From assembly GCA_030062745.1 (NCBI GenBank), contig CP099846.1:25255201-25319200 (forward strand): 64,000 nucleotides of DNA, in the 5' to 3' direction. A program made the translations under genes and the position numbers. Position 1 is the stretch's first letter; every line of letters starts with the position of its first letter. This DNA comes from Capitulum mitella. Lineage: Eukaryota > Arthropoda > Thecostraca > Pollicipedomorpha > Pollicipedidae. The notes under the pieces were generated by a model. That model had not been told where the DNA came from. It saw only the letters and a program-made list of their open reading frames with translations, and did no database searches. This document shows positions 37,991 to 50,690 of the stretch, piece by piece.

Positions 37991-39289
37991 AGAGGCCCCA
38001 TTTTCAACCGAAAGCAATCGATTCATCATCACGCATCAATGCTTTTTATACAAGCTGGTACGATGTAACGTTAGCCTTTCAAATGTTATCCAAGCGATTT
38101 GGCATTAGTATGAGCCCTGCGGGACCCTCCCTACATGCAACTGCATGCATAAACACTCATTACCGACCACCTTCGGAGCAGCTTTCGCCAGGATCTGGAT
38201 GTCGCCTGAGCTGGATATCGCGCCGGAGCTGGTTCCAGCTGGTCTGCGATGACCAGCAGCGAGCTGGCCTCCCGTCCAGGCAGCGGGTGGCTAGCGATAT
38301 GGACTGCAACCAACCATTCACAAGGCCAGAAGGCTGGGTTTTTTCGGTCCGGTATCAAGGAAATGGTCACCAGCGCGGTTCAGCGCTGCTCTGTCGACGT
38401 GGACTTGGCTCCACAGACGTGGAGGGCATCAAGACCGCCTCGAGCCCTGCATATCAAAGCAGGCCCTCTGCGGCCAGTCTCCCCTCCGGTGAGGGGCCCG
38501 GGCCTCGAGTGCGCCCCTGGCCGGCCCCTGCGGCCGCACGGCGGATCCGGCCGGCGCCGATCCCTCTGAGAAGAGAGCCGGACGCCCGCGGGGCGGCGCC
38601 GTCTGGGGGCTTCAGACAATTCGCCGGGCGTTCGATCCGCCATCGGCGCCGGCCGATCGGATTCGCGCGCCGCGGCGTCGCGGCTTAAGCGGCCGCTAAG
38701 CACGCCTGGCGCCGCGTGGCCGGCTATCGGCGGCGCCGCGGCCGGCCTTCTGTGTGATTCACAGGCCTGATGAAACGGCGGCGAGCGCGCAGCTTCCCAC
38801 AGCGACGTCGGACGCCGGACAGATACGCCGGCCGGGTGCCGCCGGCGTGGAGGCGGCACGCCCTGGGCCTGGCCGAGTCCCCAGAGCGGCCGAGTCGGGA
38901 TGGCGTCGAGGGAAGGCGCTTGCTACGCCTCTGCCGATCATACTCCTGTGTAGGCCCTTTCTGATCGGGCTAGCGGAGTAAGCGAGTACCTCAGTGACAA
39001 GGCCACCCGTGAAAAGCAATACAAATGTTGACCCCGACCAGGGGCACCTCGCAGCCCGAGTTACGCAGCAAATACTGGGTAAGCAGGGACTGATTTGTGA
39101 CGTGAAGAGGGAACTGCACCGATGAACGGAGCAGGTGTGTCTCTAAAATAGCACGAACCCAAATACAAAGTCAGAGGGCAACTGTCCATCGGTATTTCCG
39201 AGGCATAACAATGGCCTGTGAACGTTGAACGCGGATAATCGACTCAAGATCGTGATTTGCTCCTCCATCCTTTTCAAAGTTTCATCAAT

Positions 39290-39475
39290 CGAGGGCGGTT
39301 CGCGCCTATCGTGACTCCTACCGAACCTGTGGCGACCACAACACTCTGTTGACAAACTGGCGAACCGCAGCGAACAGGAAAAGATCTCAGTGTGGTGGTC
39401 ATCCCGACAGAAAAAGCCGCAACGTTATTGTTAATTTGCACGGAAGCTCAATGCGCACATCAGCACACAGCTTCA
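39290..39475 (+). repeat. Dispersed repeat family B, copy 1
   Basis: Aligns with 45605-45770: both carry CTATCGTGACYYYNCCGAAC-type sequence, then ACWRACTGGCGAACC, then ACGTTATTG and AATTTGCACSGAAGCTC about 95 bp later. Conceptual translations are also alike, such as TNWRT and NLHGSSMR versus TDWRT and NLHRSSMR. Weak traces of an old element. Confidence 0.6.
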
Positions 39476-42355
39476 AAGGATTCGTGCACGTCCAGGTGAC
39501 GAGCCTTTTAGCTTTCCAACGACGAAGTCTGATCTCGGCTGTTCAGAAGCGCTCACGGCCCCGTCCTCGGCCGGTGCAGCGTTTAAAGGTCCGGCAGAGA
39601 TAGGGCCGTATCGGTCCATGGGCGTAGGCGGCGTCGGCGGCGGCTGTTTGCAATTGTCTCGGCCGGCCTCTGACTCACTGAGTCCACCGGCTTCCCGGCG
39701 CCGGCAAACACGACCCGGCCACTCACGGTCCGCAAACACGCCGAGTGTGCCCGTGAGTCTGCAAGGCCGCTCGGTGCGGCGCGCCGGCCTCGGCAGCCTT
39801 CCCGCGACCCGCCTGACAGGCGCGCCCCCGGCGCCGCCCACCCGCGGAAAGGCGGGGTCGGGCGGGGCCGCCCGCCGCCTGACGGGCGGTCGCCGACGGT
39901 CGCCGCGAGCCCCGCCCAATGGGCCGGGTCGCCCACGTGACGGCACCGCGCCGGCGGGCACGCGGACCGAAGCGTCGCCGTTCGCCGGGTTGCAGAGGCG
40001 CGAGGGGCCCGAGGCGCGCGGCCGGACGCCGTCGGGCGACGGCCAGACGCCGGTCGGATTTCGGCGCGCCGCCGGCCGCCGGCGCCACATGGAGGTCCGA
40101 TCGCGAGCCGGCGGCTCCCGTGGCAGCCGGAGGCGGCGGCCCGGCCGGACGCGGCGCCGGCCGGCCGGCGCCCGGTCAAAGGGCGGCGGCCGGCCGGCGG
40201 CCGCCCGGCCGGCGCCGCCGGTCACCACCGGTCAGAGTCCGCCTGTCCAGCGGCGCCGCGCGCCCGGCCGGTAATTCATCGTCCGTCGTAAATCCGTCGC
40301 GTCTATCTGCCGGTGCCAGCGCCGGCGTGCGTCACGCGACGTGCGCACGGCACCGTGGCCTGCGCGGTGCCGTGCGCGGCTCGAGTGGCCGTGTATCAGC
40401 GGCGGGCGGGCGTCGCTCGACTCGTGGCCACGTGCTGGCCGCCGGCCGGCCGAAGTCCGGGGGGTGGGCAGCACGCGCTGAGTGGGTGCTGGCCGGCGTG
40501 GCCGCAAAAGGATTCTTCCTCGTCACGAGGCGATTTATGCAGTGTCTGATCGAATCTCAGTAATCGCTGGGTGTATCGCAGAGCACCTAGCAGTGCATGC
40601 ACATATAGGGGAACTCTTCAACGCTTGAGCTTCTGGCGTATGAAATAATCAAATTACTTTTGCAGAACTGTCGTCGAGACAGCCGTCAGCGGGTTTTCCT
40701 CAAATGGAAAGAGACCAACCAAACCGAGATTTGTATCTTTTGAGGGTGACCAAGTCTGCCAAGTCATGCCTATGACTGAAAGGCAAAACTCTGCTCGCTG
40801 AGACTGTCGGCCGTTCGGCACGAACGGAACACCTTGCTGTGCAAAACGGACGTCGTCCAAGTGACGGCAAGGAGAGCGCGTAACAGGTTCTGCCGACGGC
40901 CGGTGCAAAACGATCCGATACAGTTAAATAACCTTGCTTTGGTTCCACCGCGCTTGGCATCCTCATACGCCACGGCCTGGGATAACTTCACATTTCTCCA
41001 CGTCCTTGCAGGCCCCAATCACGGCGTGTGGCCAGTTATCAGTACGTGCGCGGTCCCATAAAACTAAACATCTCGTATTTGCCGAGCGGGGCTCTAATTC
41101 TCCATCTTCAAACAGCGGGCACGAGTGGACAACTTTGTCTCGGCAGTATGTCCGCGCTGCTGTATTTCGATAGCGTCGGCTCGGCGACAGCGCGCTGCTA
41201 TCGCCCCGTCCTGCCGTGCGTCGAGAGCCGCCGTCCGAGGACCGTACTCCTGCGCCGGCGCGGCGGAGGACGACCTGACCGGACCTGCAGCGCGCCGGCC
41301 GGCCGCCAGGGGCCACCGTTTCACGGCCAGCGGCTGATCTGCCACGGAAGTGTAGGGCGCTGCGCTCTGGGGGAGATCGGTGACGTCAATGTCCGCGCGA
41401 CTGAGCGCCTTTTTCCTTTTTCTGCAGCGTTCTCTGTCATCCATCGCCAACGATCAGGCAACACGTCGCGATCCTGTGTTATGCGCAGATAACGGGCAAC
41501 AAAGCCCGGCACGCTGTCTCTTGTGCGGTTTGATTATCACCACAGCAAGCCGACTGTTTGATATACCATGTGACTTTTCGCTTTTACACATCCCCAAAGA
41601 CGCACAAGTGTATTCACGATAGCTGAATGTCGAGGAAGTCGATGCCACGGTCTACGGTTTACGTGCACATCACGACCAATGTTCGCGAGAATTCCGGAAA
41701 AGGCTATCACTATCACCACCGCCAAACGGCAACAACTAATCCCGACAAATCAGATGGTACGTAAATGATGAAGACAAGCCAATCGACTGAACACCACAAA
41801 GGCAATGGGTTAATCAATGTCTGCAAACAGGGGATGGGGCACAAATGAGACTCCCCGCAGAAAACGACGGACGCGCAAACACAAAGCAACCATCTTTCCT
41901 AGACGAGACGAACTAATGGAGACCGCGCCCACAGAACGCATGCTATGCAGCGGTATCCCGGTCATCAGTCGAACTACACCGCCCCGACCCTGTGCAATCC
42001 TGCTGTGGCCCTCCTCTGCCGGGAACGCACTAAGGAGGACGAGGACTGCCCTCGTAACAGCCGACGCGCCACGCGCCTCACGCCACTGCCGCCGCCGCTC
42101 GGTGATGAGGCCCTGGAGCGCCGTGTCCGCACAGTATAAGTGGTGAAACGCAGATCACTAAACGAGGCATATCCACCGGCCGCCCCGGCCGCGCGCCGGA
42201 CGTTCGCCACGTGCCGGTGCCGACACCCTCCGAATCAGCACCGGACCGCGCCCGCCACAGGCCGTCGCTGCGGCCGGCCAAATCTTCCCGCGCCACGGCG
42301 CAGACCGCGCACCGTCGCCGACGGTGCCGCCGCCTGTCTAGCGGGCGGGCGAGCA

Positions 42356-42542
42356 TCAGCTGGCGCGCACCGACTTGGCGGCGCTGTCGTCGCCGCGCTC
42401 GGCCGGGCGCTTCTTGCGGCTCTTGGCGGCGGGCGGGCGCTGGCGCGGCCCGGTCGAGCCCTCGCCCGGCACGTACCGGTCCAGCGGGTTGGGGATGCGC
42501 GCCAGGTCCAGGTCCTGGTCCACGCGGTCGACCACCATCAGC
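42356..42542 (-). CDS. Zinc-finger gene last exon
   Basis: LMVVDRVDQDLDLARIPNPL, then a Gly/Pro/basic tail with the bipartite nuclear-signal-like KSRKKRPAERG and TGA at 42358-42356. Acceptor GTCCGCAG. Confidence 0.82.
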
Positions 42543-45500
42543 CTGCGGACCGGCGCCGGGTCAGCCGCTGCCGCTCGGGTCGCCGTGGCGGAAGCACCGC
42601 CAACCGCCGCCAGACGCTCCGCACATGACGGGCAGAGCAGAGGAGCGGGACGGGCGATGAGGCTGAACTGTACGAGACGGGTGGTGGAGTGCATCGGACG
42701 GCGGGTTACTCTCTGGAGCAAGGATCCTCCGTAAGGCAGATCCGGGGGCGATTCCGTATGCCATGGACTGAGGCAACGACTAGGGATCGAGGACCGATAT
42801 CTCCTGAGGAGCACCCGTACGCACCCAGGAGCGGCGCCGTAATGATGGATGGATGGAAGAGCGATAACGTTGTAAAAAGGTCACAGACGTGGACGGACTG
42901 AACTGTATACTCATATCATCTATGGTGCGGATCGACGGTACTGCTGTACTCGATGGGGAGTCGGGGAACACACACTTTTTGTGAATCACGCCAAGGAGTT
43001 GTGTGCCACCCCTGAGCGGACTGATGAGCACGTCCTCCGCAAAACAGATTTAGGACGGCCGGCATTCGCCAATCAGATAAAAAAACTGGCGTACTCTGTG
43101 AAACCGATCAACGAGCAACGTCGTATTTGCAACGAATCGCGGACTGCTGGTCTCTACAAAGTAGGTCAACCGAATGCTTCCGGCAATCGCTGACTGATTG
43201 ATTAGCGATTAGCAGAGCAAATTAAATGAACCAAGTAAAATGGCTGAAATGGATGGATAAGGAAAACCCCATGAGGAACAGGCATGGGCATGAGAGATGA
43301 ACGACAACAATGGGCAAAAGAACCACAGCAAGCTGGAAATGGCAGCACAAACAAATGAAACAAACCCACATGTCAGTCCACGAGTTCATGGGCGATCCGG
43401 AGATTCCTAACTCCGACAACTGACCAACGACAATTAACGCGGCGTCATCACCGTGCTGTCACCGACCGCTGACTACAATACTGCGTACAGCAACCATTCA
43501 GGAGGGAGCAGATCACGAAGCGCCTGCATATTTCGCCAGCTGCAAAGCAACGTAGCCTCCATCACGAACGGCTCCGGCGTGGACGGCCCAGTTCGCGTTA
43601 CGGACGGCCTGTTCACCTTTGTTCCTCGCTGGCCACGAATAGGTCACCCTCCTGGTGCCGCAGCAGATGGGCTTTGTACGCTCGCTCGTTGAAGAACACG
43701 CTCGTGCAGCGGTTGCAGCGAATCACGTCCCTGAAAACGACGTCACACGGTACATTAGGTTCATCGCTCAAGGCACTGCTGTAATGGCGCGCTACCACGT
43801 GTTTCAAAACTGAGGAAAAATTCTCACGGTACGGGCCACCACAGAACTGACAAAAGTTTTGCACATCACACAGAACAATCATTGTTGTGCTTTAAAATAA
43901 CACTTCATTGCCACACACCTTAAAATAACACTCAAGTGGATCACAGATTTACCGTCAAATTAACAAACATAGGTCTGATGTAGGAACGAGTGAGGCTCAC
44001 GTTCAAAATCTCTAAATAATAACTTCAGGGAAAAATCAAGCTGAATGAAAAGTCTATACTGCACTTTCTGCTCTATGGATTCCCATATTTCTTATTCCCA
44101 GTGCAGTTGAATGCATCACCGTCGTCACAAGCTCGTCGCCACAACGTGTTCGCCCGCTGACAACATCTCGCACGACGTCGACATTAAATACGAACACCAC
44201 CCATCACCGCGACGCATTTTTCTCCCGTGGCTAGGCCACTCCTCACTAACACGATTTTCCTCCTCCGCCGACAAGCCGTTGAGCGTCTCTGCCCGCGGCT
44301 GGCGGCAGCTCTCACCCAGGTACCGCCTCGCGGTCGGCGGGATCATGTCGGTCCAGGTGGCGCACCAGGTTGTACTTGACAGTGTACTCGGTGCCGCACA
44401 GGTGGCAGTAGTAGCAAGAGCGCATCTCGCCCGACTGGCTCACGTCGATTTTCATGCTCGGCGGCGGACAGAATTTGGGCTGGATGATGTTCATGGACCT
44501 GGGGCAGGCCCAGGTCCAAGTGAGGCCGACGTTCGCGGCTATTGTGACGTTAAGACCCGAGTTTGGATGTAAACTGCCAATCACACACTAGACAACTGGC
44601 CGATCTCAAGCGCAGTCCAAATACGCCATTGCCAGAGTGACACCAAGCAAAAGCAAAACGATAAGTGGTTCTGAAAACACGCCACTACGTCGCTTCACTC
44701 TCAGGAAACAGTCCGAACACGTTTCTCACTTCCCTCAGACGGGTCGGGACTCACCGTGAGTGAACAGAATTAAAGTGGAAGTCTCTGGCTTTTCCCAGAT
44801 AAAACATGGCACCGCAGTCGGTACACGGCGTCTCTGTGATTCCGCCCACGTGTTTGTGCGTCTTCACGTGCAGGTCAAAGCTCATCTGAAATAGCACAAC
44901 ATCTAATCAGGAGATAATTCTGGGCGTGTTAAACCAGGAACGGATGGTGTGGTCGAACAGAGCAGAGAACATATCACATGGGCAGGCAGAACACAGAACA
45001 TATTATAAAGTATCTCACTTCTTCTCACGACGCACCACATACGGCACAATGTCGCAATTCACCTTGCATTCAAAAGATTGAGCTGAGTTATTTGGAGGAT
45101 TACCCAGAAGAGAAAAGGTGGCAAACATCCTCTGTCACATTCGCATATCAACAACCACAAGCATGTAGGGAAAGAACAAACCAAATGACAGAGATCGTCC
45201 AAAATTAGCAGTCTCATACTCATGATGCAGCCACATACGATCAACCACGTGCCTGTCAGCCACTCACTTTGAGGGGGAATTGCTGGCCGCAGTATGGGCA
45301 GTAGTACTTGGTCATGCTGTTGGGGTGGACTTTGAACTTGTGGGTGATGGCTGCTGTCACCGTCGGAAATGTCTCAGCTGAAACCACCAAGAGCTGTTCA
45401 AAACGAGCTTAACAAGGCATAATGAACTCCAAGCACACCACCTGGCAACGTTGTTTACCTGTCATCATGGCTACACACTTCCTACCAATTCCCGATGCCC

Positions 45501-47001
45501 GCGGAAACCGTGCTGTGGGTATAAAACCCTTTTACAAGACAACCGAGAATTTCGGTTTGTGTTTACGTAACTTCGTAGCCGAAAGCGTATACGTCCCGGA
45601 GTATGGTTCACGTATATCGTGACCTTCGCCGAACATGCGGCTGCCAAAGACGTTATTAACAGACTGGCGAACCACATCAACCCAGAAAACATCTCAGTTT
45701 GGAGGTATGCCAGCCCGAAAATGCGAGCACGTTATTGCCAATTTGCACCGAAGCTCGATGCGCGTAGCTGGGGCCGTTAGCGCTCACATCCCTGCATTTG
45801 GGGCAGCACGCATTCATCGCTGCCTGTCACTTTCGACCCACCGCAGCTGTCACATTCCCAGGTGGGCTCCTCCTCCACTGCGGGCGACGGCGCCGGTGCA
45901 CCTGCCGTCTTGCGGGCCCCCTCCTGGGCCAGATAGCCCGGCCGGCGCTGACGGGGCTTGATCTTGCCATTGGCGTGATCCCTGACGAACGGGAACACCG
46001 GGAGAGTCACTCGCCGTGGCTAAAATGGGTGCCAGGAAAGGAGCCTTCAGTACTGCATCTATGGACTGATTAACATTAGCTAGGCAGGGGGTGGGGAAAA
46101 TCAGCCACAACACAGTGCAGACAAGAGATTTATAATGGCATTCTGACACATCTGTGGGCCCATATACTTTAATGGTGCTGCTGATTATCATAAATAAAAA
46201 CTGGTACAACATGAAATGCATCGCAAAACACAAATGTAAATGCCAATGTGTTAGGAAGCACATAAATGGCAAAAGCAATTTCTAACAACTGCCAAATTCA
46301 GCTCATATCAATGTCAACAAGGAAAACAAAAACAAAACCATTGTTACAGATCGCTCAATGACTAGATCAGTTTCCTTTATTTGCTTCTTAAATATGTGAA
46401 TTTCAAATAAAAAAACTACGCTGAATATCAAAAGTTGGAAAGTGAAAATATACACCATAACAAGCATACAAAGGTATCAGCCTCTGTGGCAAGGCACATC
46501 CAAATATATGAACATCATGGACATTAATCACCAATACATGCAACATCCTTCCCAATCAATCCAAGTGACTTAAAACGCCACCCCTAGACATGACCTGGAC
46601 AGCATGGCTGGAAATTTCTAACAAGTCTAGGAGGGGAGTCTGATAGTAAACACTGCATCTTTTCAATTTAGATTGTCCTGGTCAGCTTAATATTTTTAAG
46701 ACTGTCATCTCTTTCTTGGTATGATGTTGCCCAATCTCAAAGAGGGTTTTCCTCCAACCATGATATGGATAAAAAATGTCAAACTATTCACTGTCAGCAC
46801 ACCTTGAAATCTGGCACATAACTTACACACATACATTTTCGTATCTGCAAGCACAAAGGAGATGCACCTAGGACACATATGAGATGGGACATAGGAGATA
46901 CTATCCATTCCAAACTACCTGAAATGTTCCTGAAGTGCTTCTTTTGTTTCAAGCTGTGCATCACATAACACACATTTGTGCTCTGAAGATGTTGATGCCA
47001 T
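42356..47001 (-). CDS. C2H2 zinc-finger protein, seven coding exons
   Basis: Exons 47001-46919, 45981-45788, 45377-45268, 44885-44755, 44498-44316, 43889-43617 and 42542-42356 join in agreeing phases for 386 codons. Fingers in order: CVLCDAQLETKEALQEHFRDH (split over exons 1/2), a damaged finger at exons 2/3 ending HKFKVH, CPYCGQQFPLKMSFDLHVKTH (split over exons 3/4), CTDCGAMFYLGKARDFHFNS then VH, CHLCGTEYTVKYNLVRHLDRH, CQFCGGPYRENFSSVLKHVV then ARH, and CNRCTSVFFNERAYKAHLLR then H. The tail is basic (KSRKKRPAERG). Separated, irregular linkers rather than TGEKP suggest a divergent nucleic-acid-binding or nuclear protein; I do not recognise the orthologue. Frame and phase agreement across six introns makes the gene secure, while the family is unknown. 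Confidence 0.85.
43617..43889 (-). CDS. Zinc-finger gene exon 6
   Basis: Carries finger 6 (H-x4-H spacing) and classic finger 7, ending GDLFVASEEQ. Acceptor TTTTAAAG, donor AG|GTGAAC. The next in-frame codon is a stop, so splicing here is required. Confidence 0.85.
44316..44498 (-). CDS. Zinc-finger gene exon 5
   Basis: SMNIIQPKFCPPPSMKIDVS linker, then finger 5 (CHLCGTEYTVKYNLVRHLDRH). Acceptor GCCCCAG, donor GG|GTGAGA. Confidence 0.88.
44755..44885 (-). CDS. Zinc-finger gene exon 4
   Basis: Begins MSFDLHVKTH, completing finger 3, then finger 4 (CTDC...HFNSVH). Acceptor TATTTCAG, donor CG|GTGAGT. Confidence 0.88.
45268..45377 (-). CDS. Zinc-finger gene exon 3
   Basis: Encodes ETFPTVTAAITHKFKVH (second half of finger 2) and CPYCGQQFPLK (first half of finger 3). 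Acceptor GGTTTCAG, donor GTGAGT. An alternative acceptor five bases on, CTGAG|ACA, would change the entry frame. Confidence 0.8.
45605..45770 (+). repeat. Dispersed repeat family B, copy 2
   Basis: Second copy of the element at 39290-39475, same orientation, inside intron 2 of the zinc-finger gene and ending just short of exon 2. Confidence 0.6.
45788..45981 (-). CDS. Zinc-finger gene exon 2
   Basis: Starts G GAT CAC, completing finger 1 (R-D-H). It then encodes a basic/Pro-rich linker (NGKIKPRQRRPGYLAQEGAR), an Ala/Pro/Glu stretch and WECDSCGG. It ends at T|GTGAGC. In the +1 frame just before the donor it reads CCPKCRD, see findings. Confidence 0.65.
46919..47001 (-). CDS. Zinc-finger gene exon 1 (start codon)
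   Basis: MASTSSEHK followed by the first finger up to EHFR, donor AG|GTAGTT, phase 2. The exon itself begins at 47006 after the acceptor TTGTTGCAG, so a non-coding exon lies further upstream; a GTATGAG donor at 49065 ends one possible candidate. Confidence 0.8.
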
Positions 47002-48529
47002 GAGATCTGCAACAAAAAATTAAATGAGACAAGTTGGCTAGAAAATACTGTATGCTACTATCAACTCTGGCAGAAAGGAATGCATCATGAAGAATGGTAA
47101 CACCCCTCAGCAAAAAGTGATATCTTCACTTCACACATTCCAGGCTTCAATCCATTTCACATTAATGATACTGCCAGCAAACTGCTAAATATGTGGTCCA
47201 AGCACCAATACTAAGGACCTCTTTGTTTTAGATGCAAGAGCCACATGTTTCAGGCAAAGCATACCAGTGTTAAAAAACTGTTGTTCTTGTTTCCAACACA
47301 AGCACAAAATTATTTACTCTCACATGCAGTGTGGCAAAAACAAGATTCTAAATACTCCCCTTCTATGGGGCATGAGAGGTCATAACATGAAAATGAAGCA
47401 ACAAGGAGTTGCACAAAATGGCAAATTCAATGTAAACTTCCAACCAATTATAGATCTATATCTAAATATGAGCATTTGCAAGACACTGCAGATGGGTGAA
47501 TATAAGCACTGCATTTGGACTGTACTGCTGTCATTTTAGCAATTTTTAAATCATTCAAAAAATTGTATTCTTTAAAAGCTAATGAAATGCCCACTTTATC
47601 CTGGCCCATTGGTTAAAAACTTTATTTATATTGCAAGATATTTTAATTTCAGGACAGGAACTGCACCAAAAGTATCATATTTTGTGAATGCAAACAACCT
47701 TTATCTTCTCCTTACATTGCTGTGTTAACAAAATGATTACTTAGTATTAGCTTCCCATAACCAAGGCATATTTTCCTATATCAAGTGGTTACAATAACTG
47801 TTGTTTGTTTTCTTTCAATGCATTTAACAAAATTGTTCCAAATAGTTTGCTAGGGTGATGTTAGGGCTAAAAACACATGCTATGCAGAACCCATCATGCA
47901 AAATGAAATCCCTATAACCCATTATGCTACTGCAGCAAACATCTCATCTGCAAACCAAAAGTTTAACATGTTGTCAACAACAACATGAGGCTATGGGGCA
48001 GTCAGCATGACCCTCACTGGCTTCACTGACCAATTGCCAACTGATCTGCAGGCCAAATGCTAAGTGTCACAGCATCTTCAATTTGTTTTCAGGTATGGGT
48101 CAAACAGTTTGCTCTCTCAACCTTACATGAAGAACAAAACAGAGTACCCCTGCAACCACCAAGACAATGACATGTCTATTCTGGTGCATGGTTAGATATC
48201 TTAGATGTGATGTAGGAGAACAATATGACAAATACCAATCAGACACTGGGCAATACATCACTTTTTCACCTTTTTGCACACCACTTTTGCTAAACATACA
48301 ATACAGAAAAACTCATCAGCTTTCCTATGAATGCAAGAAATGGTCACACTATCAATATGGTTTCCAAAGGAAATGCAGTTAATTTCACTGTAATCAAACA
48401 CCAACGAAATGGCCTGCGCCATCTTGTTTATACTGCTTTTGCTCCAAGGATGCCCCATTTACTGCATAACATTTGATGAGGTCATCAGTAAATGATACTA
48501 CAGGCTGCAATCCAATAAACGGATGTTCA

Positions 48530-48690
48530 CAAGGTGCAACATTGCACCGGAGGTGCAGTATAGGATACTAGAGGCTGTGCCGATAAATGGTGCAGTCGGT
48601 CTTGGCTCTGTCCAATAGAGGTTAGATTATGCATCTTAATAGGTTATGTTGGGTTAGGTTAGGCTGGGTTAGGTTTGGTTAGGTTAGTCA
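48530..48690 (+). repeat. Dispersed repeat with TTAGG-like tail, third copy
   Basis: GGATACTAGAGGCTG, ATAAATGGTGCAGTC and TTGGCTCTGTCCAA match the cores at 9380-9447 and 9665-9745. A degenerate TTAGG pentamer array follows (48640-48690). Confidence 0.65.
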
Positions 48691-50049
48691 TCTTGTTTAT
48701 TATTCATTAAGCTAGGTTATACTGATGATGTCCTTCAGCCCAAAACACTTTTACCTTGGGAAATGCCCTTTTAAATTTGTTACTACAAAATTGCGGAAAT
48801 CAGACAAGTGGCACTATGGTCAGTGATAAATGGGATGACAGTATTATTTGGTAACTTTTCATTTCCTTTATCCTGGAATGGTATTATGCAGCAACTGAGT
48901 GATGAGTATTTCCTTAAAACCATCTGTCATATAATTTTCATGCCATATATGAAGCTTTTCACCAGAAAATAAGTGCCTGGTGAAAAAGTGATTATGACCA
49001 CACACTGCACTGATAAGACATAAAGCATCACATAGAAGACTTAAACCCTTCATTACTACTCATACCTAATGTCTGAGTGGAGAAGCCTTGGAGGCAGTCT
49101 CGTTGGTGGTTGCCAGACAGATCACAGATTTACTACCTTCTTCAGCACTTGGTAGTGGGCATCAGCATGAGGTATCAGACTTCAGGGTTTCCTCACTGGC
49201 AACGTCGATTCCTCTACACGTAGGTATTTTTTGTGAGTAAGGAAATGACAACAAGAACGCAACGTCCAGAGACAACATCCACCATAAACACGAAACCGCC
49301 CACGACCACCATATACATGCAGACATGCAAACGCTATGGAGTATCCGGGCAAGAAACGTCCCTGTTTGTAATTTGAGGATTTAACCTGAACTACTTACTG
49401 GGGAAAAAGCCTAACACACCTGGCGGATACTATTATGAGCAAGGTATATTTACAAAAGTTTATGCGAATGAATATTCTTGGAAGGAACATGTAATGAAGT
49501 ATTTTCAGGAATTATATCTTTATGAGTAATCCTAATATCATTAACATTAATATTGCTTCTAAGACAGTTTGTTTCATAAAGGTCAGTGTAACCTGAGGTG
49601 AGCCGACTGACAAAGTTCAATGTGCTAAATTAATTCGATGTCCGAAGACCTTGGAGGAATCCAACAGTGACCCATGTCGTACGGTGTAACGTCTTATCTA
49701 TGATCTATCGTGAAAATGGCGTTTGCCTCCTTAGCGGGGTAAAAGACCAACTGTAAGACCATCATTTTCACCAAATGCCATGAGGCTAATGTTAAATTCC
49801 CAAATTGTGAGGTGGAGTTGCTCCTCAACAATCCGCTTGTTTGTCGCATATCAGTCTTTCAGCACAACTATTTGCAGAAACCAAAAATTGAGCGCATACG
49901 CAAGACGTTCAAATGACAGAGCAGAAACTGGGGCCGAAAACGCACGAACGATGGGTGTGTCTATATTTTACCACTACATCTCATGCTGTCTAAAGATTAT
50001 ATTTTAGGACGTGTATGCACGAGTAAGAAACGTTGGAACGGGAGGAGGG

Positions 50050-50185
50050 AGAGATGGGGGCCAGCTGCCCCCAACTTTGGGCTGCATTTAACATTCCCCC
50101 TATGGCGTTGCATGGAGAGTCAGGAGGTAGAGATCACGTTTGCTCCCCCCCCACTCTCCACAAACGTTCCACCGCTCCTCGCACG
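50050..50185. repeat. G-tract/C-tract dispersed repeat, copy 2
   Basis: GGGGGCCAGCTGCCCCCAAC, ATTTAACATTCCCCCTATGG, CGTTGCATGGA, then a run of eight C. Same order of blocks as copies 1 and 3. Confidence 0.6.
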
Positions 50186-50544
50186 GGTGGAACTAATTCG
50201 CACTAAATAGGCAGCACGTGCGCATTCGTATTAGAGAAATGAAGTATGGGATCTATGGACTGGAAAGAATCTGCAAGAAAACCATACATCTGTGGCGGCG
50301 TTAGAGGTTTCAGGCCGGCCACTTGTCTCCAAATCTTGTGAATTTGTATTAACCCTTTGTCGCGACCCAAGGGCTATGGGCGTAAGGGGAGGCCGGGACC
50401 CTAACCTGCGTGCCAATGAGGATCATAAAATCAGTTAAGCTAGGCTATTAATTGATTATCATTTACCAAGGCGATCGTAAGGCAAATATGTTCAGTCTCC
50501 AAAAATCGGCTTTCATAGTAACAAAATCTGGCATAACGTTGGTC

Positions 50545-50690
50545 ATAGACGGGGGAAGGGCACAGGGGCACTGTACCCCTCCCCCCAAACCGGCGAAATT
50601 TAACATCAACCCGATGGCGTTGCATGAACAGAAATGGCTCAAAAAGTAGCCGGTGCCCCTTGTCCGGCACGTTCCGCCCCTAGTGACGTT
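50545..50690. repeat. G-tract/C-tract dispersed repeat, copy 3
   Basis: Shares ATTTAACAT, GATGGCGTTGCATG and flanking G- and C-tracts with copy 2, only about 360 bp away and in the same orientation. Confidence 0.6.

Larger units (their letters stand above)
36784..42355. other. Intergenic region between Smad and zinc-finger genes
   Basis: Should contain the Smad promoter and 5' UTR on the minus strand (36784 to about 37400) and the zinc-finger 3' UTR next to 42355. It also holds a perfect hairpin (37723-37765), copies of two dispersed repeat families (37834-37990 and 39290-39475) and a GC-rich block at about 38.4-40.5 kb. No supported exon. Confidence 0.5.

Noticed and set aside
38083-38688. 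201-codon + strand frame
   Set aside because: Crosses from AT-rich to GC-rich DNA without any domain; looks random.
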